A stretch of 64,000 nt of DNA. Source: Eremophila alpestris peregrina. Taxonomy: Eukaryota; Chordata; Aves; Passeriformes; Alaudidae. Position 1 is the first letter of the stretch, and each line of letters starts with the position of its first letter. Made by a program: the position numbers and the translations under genes. This document shows positions 63,501 to 64,000 of this stretch, one piece after another. Location: NCBI GenBank assembly GCA_009792885.1, contig WMCF01000018.1, positions 1,454,862-1,518,861 of the forward strand, in the 5' to 3' direction. A model generated the notes under the pieces. That model did no database searches. It saw nothing but the letters and a program-made list of their open reading frames with translations, and was not told where the DNA came from.

Positions 63501-64000
63501 ATGTGTATATAGAAGAAAGCAAAATGATATTACAAAACATCACAAATGTGTCATGATTTGAAGAAGGCCTGGGGAAATCTATTCCATCTGAAAAAGGGCA
63601 AACTAAAGCACAGAAAAATCAGGCCTTAACTGCAAAACTCAAGTTGATTTTTGTTGAACTGGTAGATCCCTAAAGAAGCAGGTTGGGCTTTCTATTTGTT
63701 TGTTTTTGTAACACCTTCCTTCTCACCTCAGCTGACATAATATTTATTAATGCCCAGAAGCATCAGGGAGTTGAGTTGTCCCTTTTTCTAGGACACACTT
63801 GTCTTTGAAAAGTTTTTCTTAATGCCTTGAGGTATTTTTGCTTTGTGTGCTTTCAGGTATGTATCAGATTTTCCTTCTTAACACCTTCTAGTCCATTTTA
63901 TTATTTCTCTTAAGTTCCTGTGAGTTATCTACTGTAAGTCATGTTAAGCCTTAGACTGGAAAAGGAGATACTGTTCAGAGTCTGTAACCTGTTTAATCTT

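Larger units (their letters stand above)
55028..64000 (+). other. ZEB1: ZEB1 intron 1, 5' portion
   Basis: From the exon 1 donor to the window edge I find no further ZEB1 coding exon. Known downstream exons begin with a VTNYN-type sequence, and I did not find the short alternative first exon (an ATG-AAA-G start spliced to the same exon). The first ~950 bp is the CpG-island shore, and the rest is AT-leaning. Within it I note a TATATAAG at 56000, a 20-bp palindrome at 59154 and a MIR-family relic at 60415. Long vertebrate ZEB1 first introns are known, and this one exceeds 8.9 kb. Confidence 0.85.

Noticed and set aside
1..64000. CRISPR arrays, operons, phage or other prokaryotic systems
   Set aside because: There are no regularly spaced repeats with unique spacers and no dense collinear genes. 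The base composition and SINE/MIR content are those of a vertebrate.
1..64000. Endogenous retrovirus or LTR
   Set aside because: I saw no TG...CA-bounded direct long repeats, primer-binding site or retroviral coding frame.

Overview
This looks like vertebrate nuclear DNA from a bird, most likely a passerine. It is AT-leaning, CpG-poor and almost free of long reading frames, with two sharp CpG islands. The lineage call rests on one short interspersed element at about 32.5 kb: a tRNA-Ile-derived head joined to a CR1-type tail, the architecture I know from zebra finch TguSINE1. There are no bacterial-type operons, CRISPR arrays or phage genes, and I see no undescribed multigene system.

The only gene I can support is ZEB1 (deltaEF1/TCF8), read on the + strand. 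Its coding exon 1 lies at 54970-55027 inside a CpG island of about 1.7 kb (54264-55975). It encodes the 19-residue ZEB N-terminus plus one base of codon 20, then a GT donor. The rest of the window to 64000 is the 5' part of intron 1; no zinc-finger exon is reached. The promoter is TATA-less near the ATG. It carries a G-rich tract just upstream of the ATG, an ATG-TAA minimal upstream ORF, an RFX X-box-like site and eight CAGGTG/CAGGTA-type E-boxes, the class bound by ZEB1 itself.

Everything left of 54.2 kb is intergenic: about 54 kb of upstream flank with few recognisable transposons. It holds a MIR-family relic at about 18.7 kb, the SINE at 32.5 kb, an orphan CpG island at 34.77-35.48 kb with a 26/52-bp GC-rich minisatellite, paired T/G-rich and A/C-rich tracts in inverted orientation near 43.0-43.3 kb, a small CpG cluster at 43.5 kb and several short tandem duplications. 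A second MIR-family relic sits in ZEB1 intron 1 at about 60.45 kb. A sparse flank of this kind upstream of a developmental transcription factor often holds distal enhancers, but none can be called from one sequence alone.

All other stop-free stretches are short or are explained by base skew or by the minisatellite, and are not annotated as genes.
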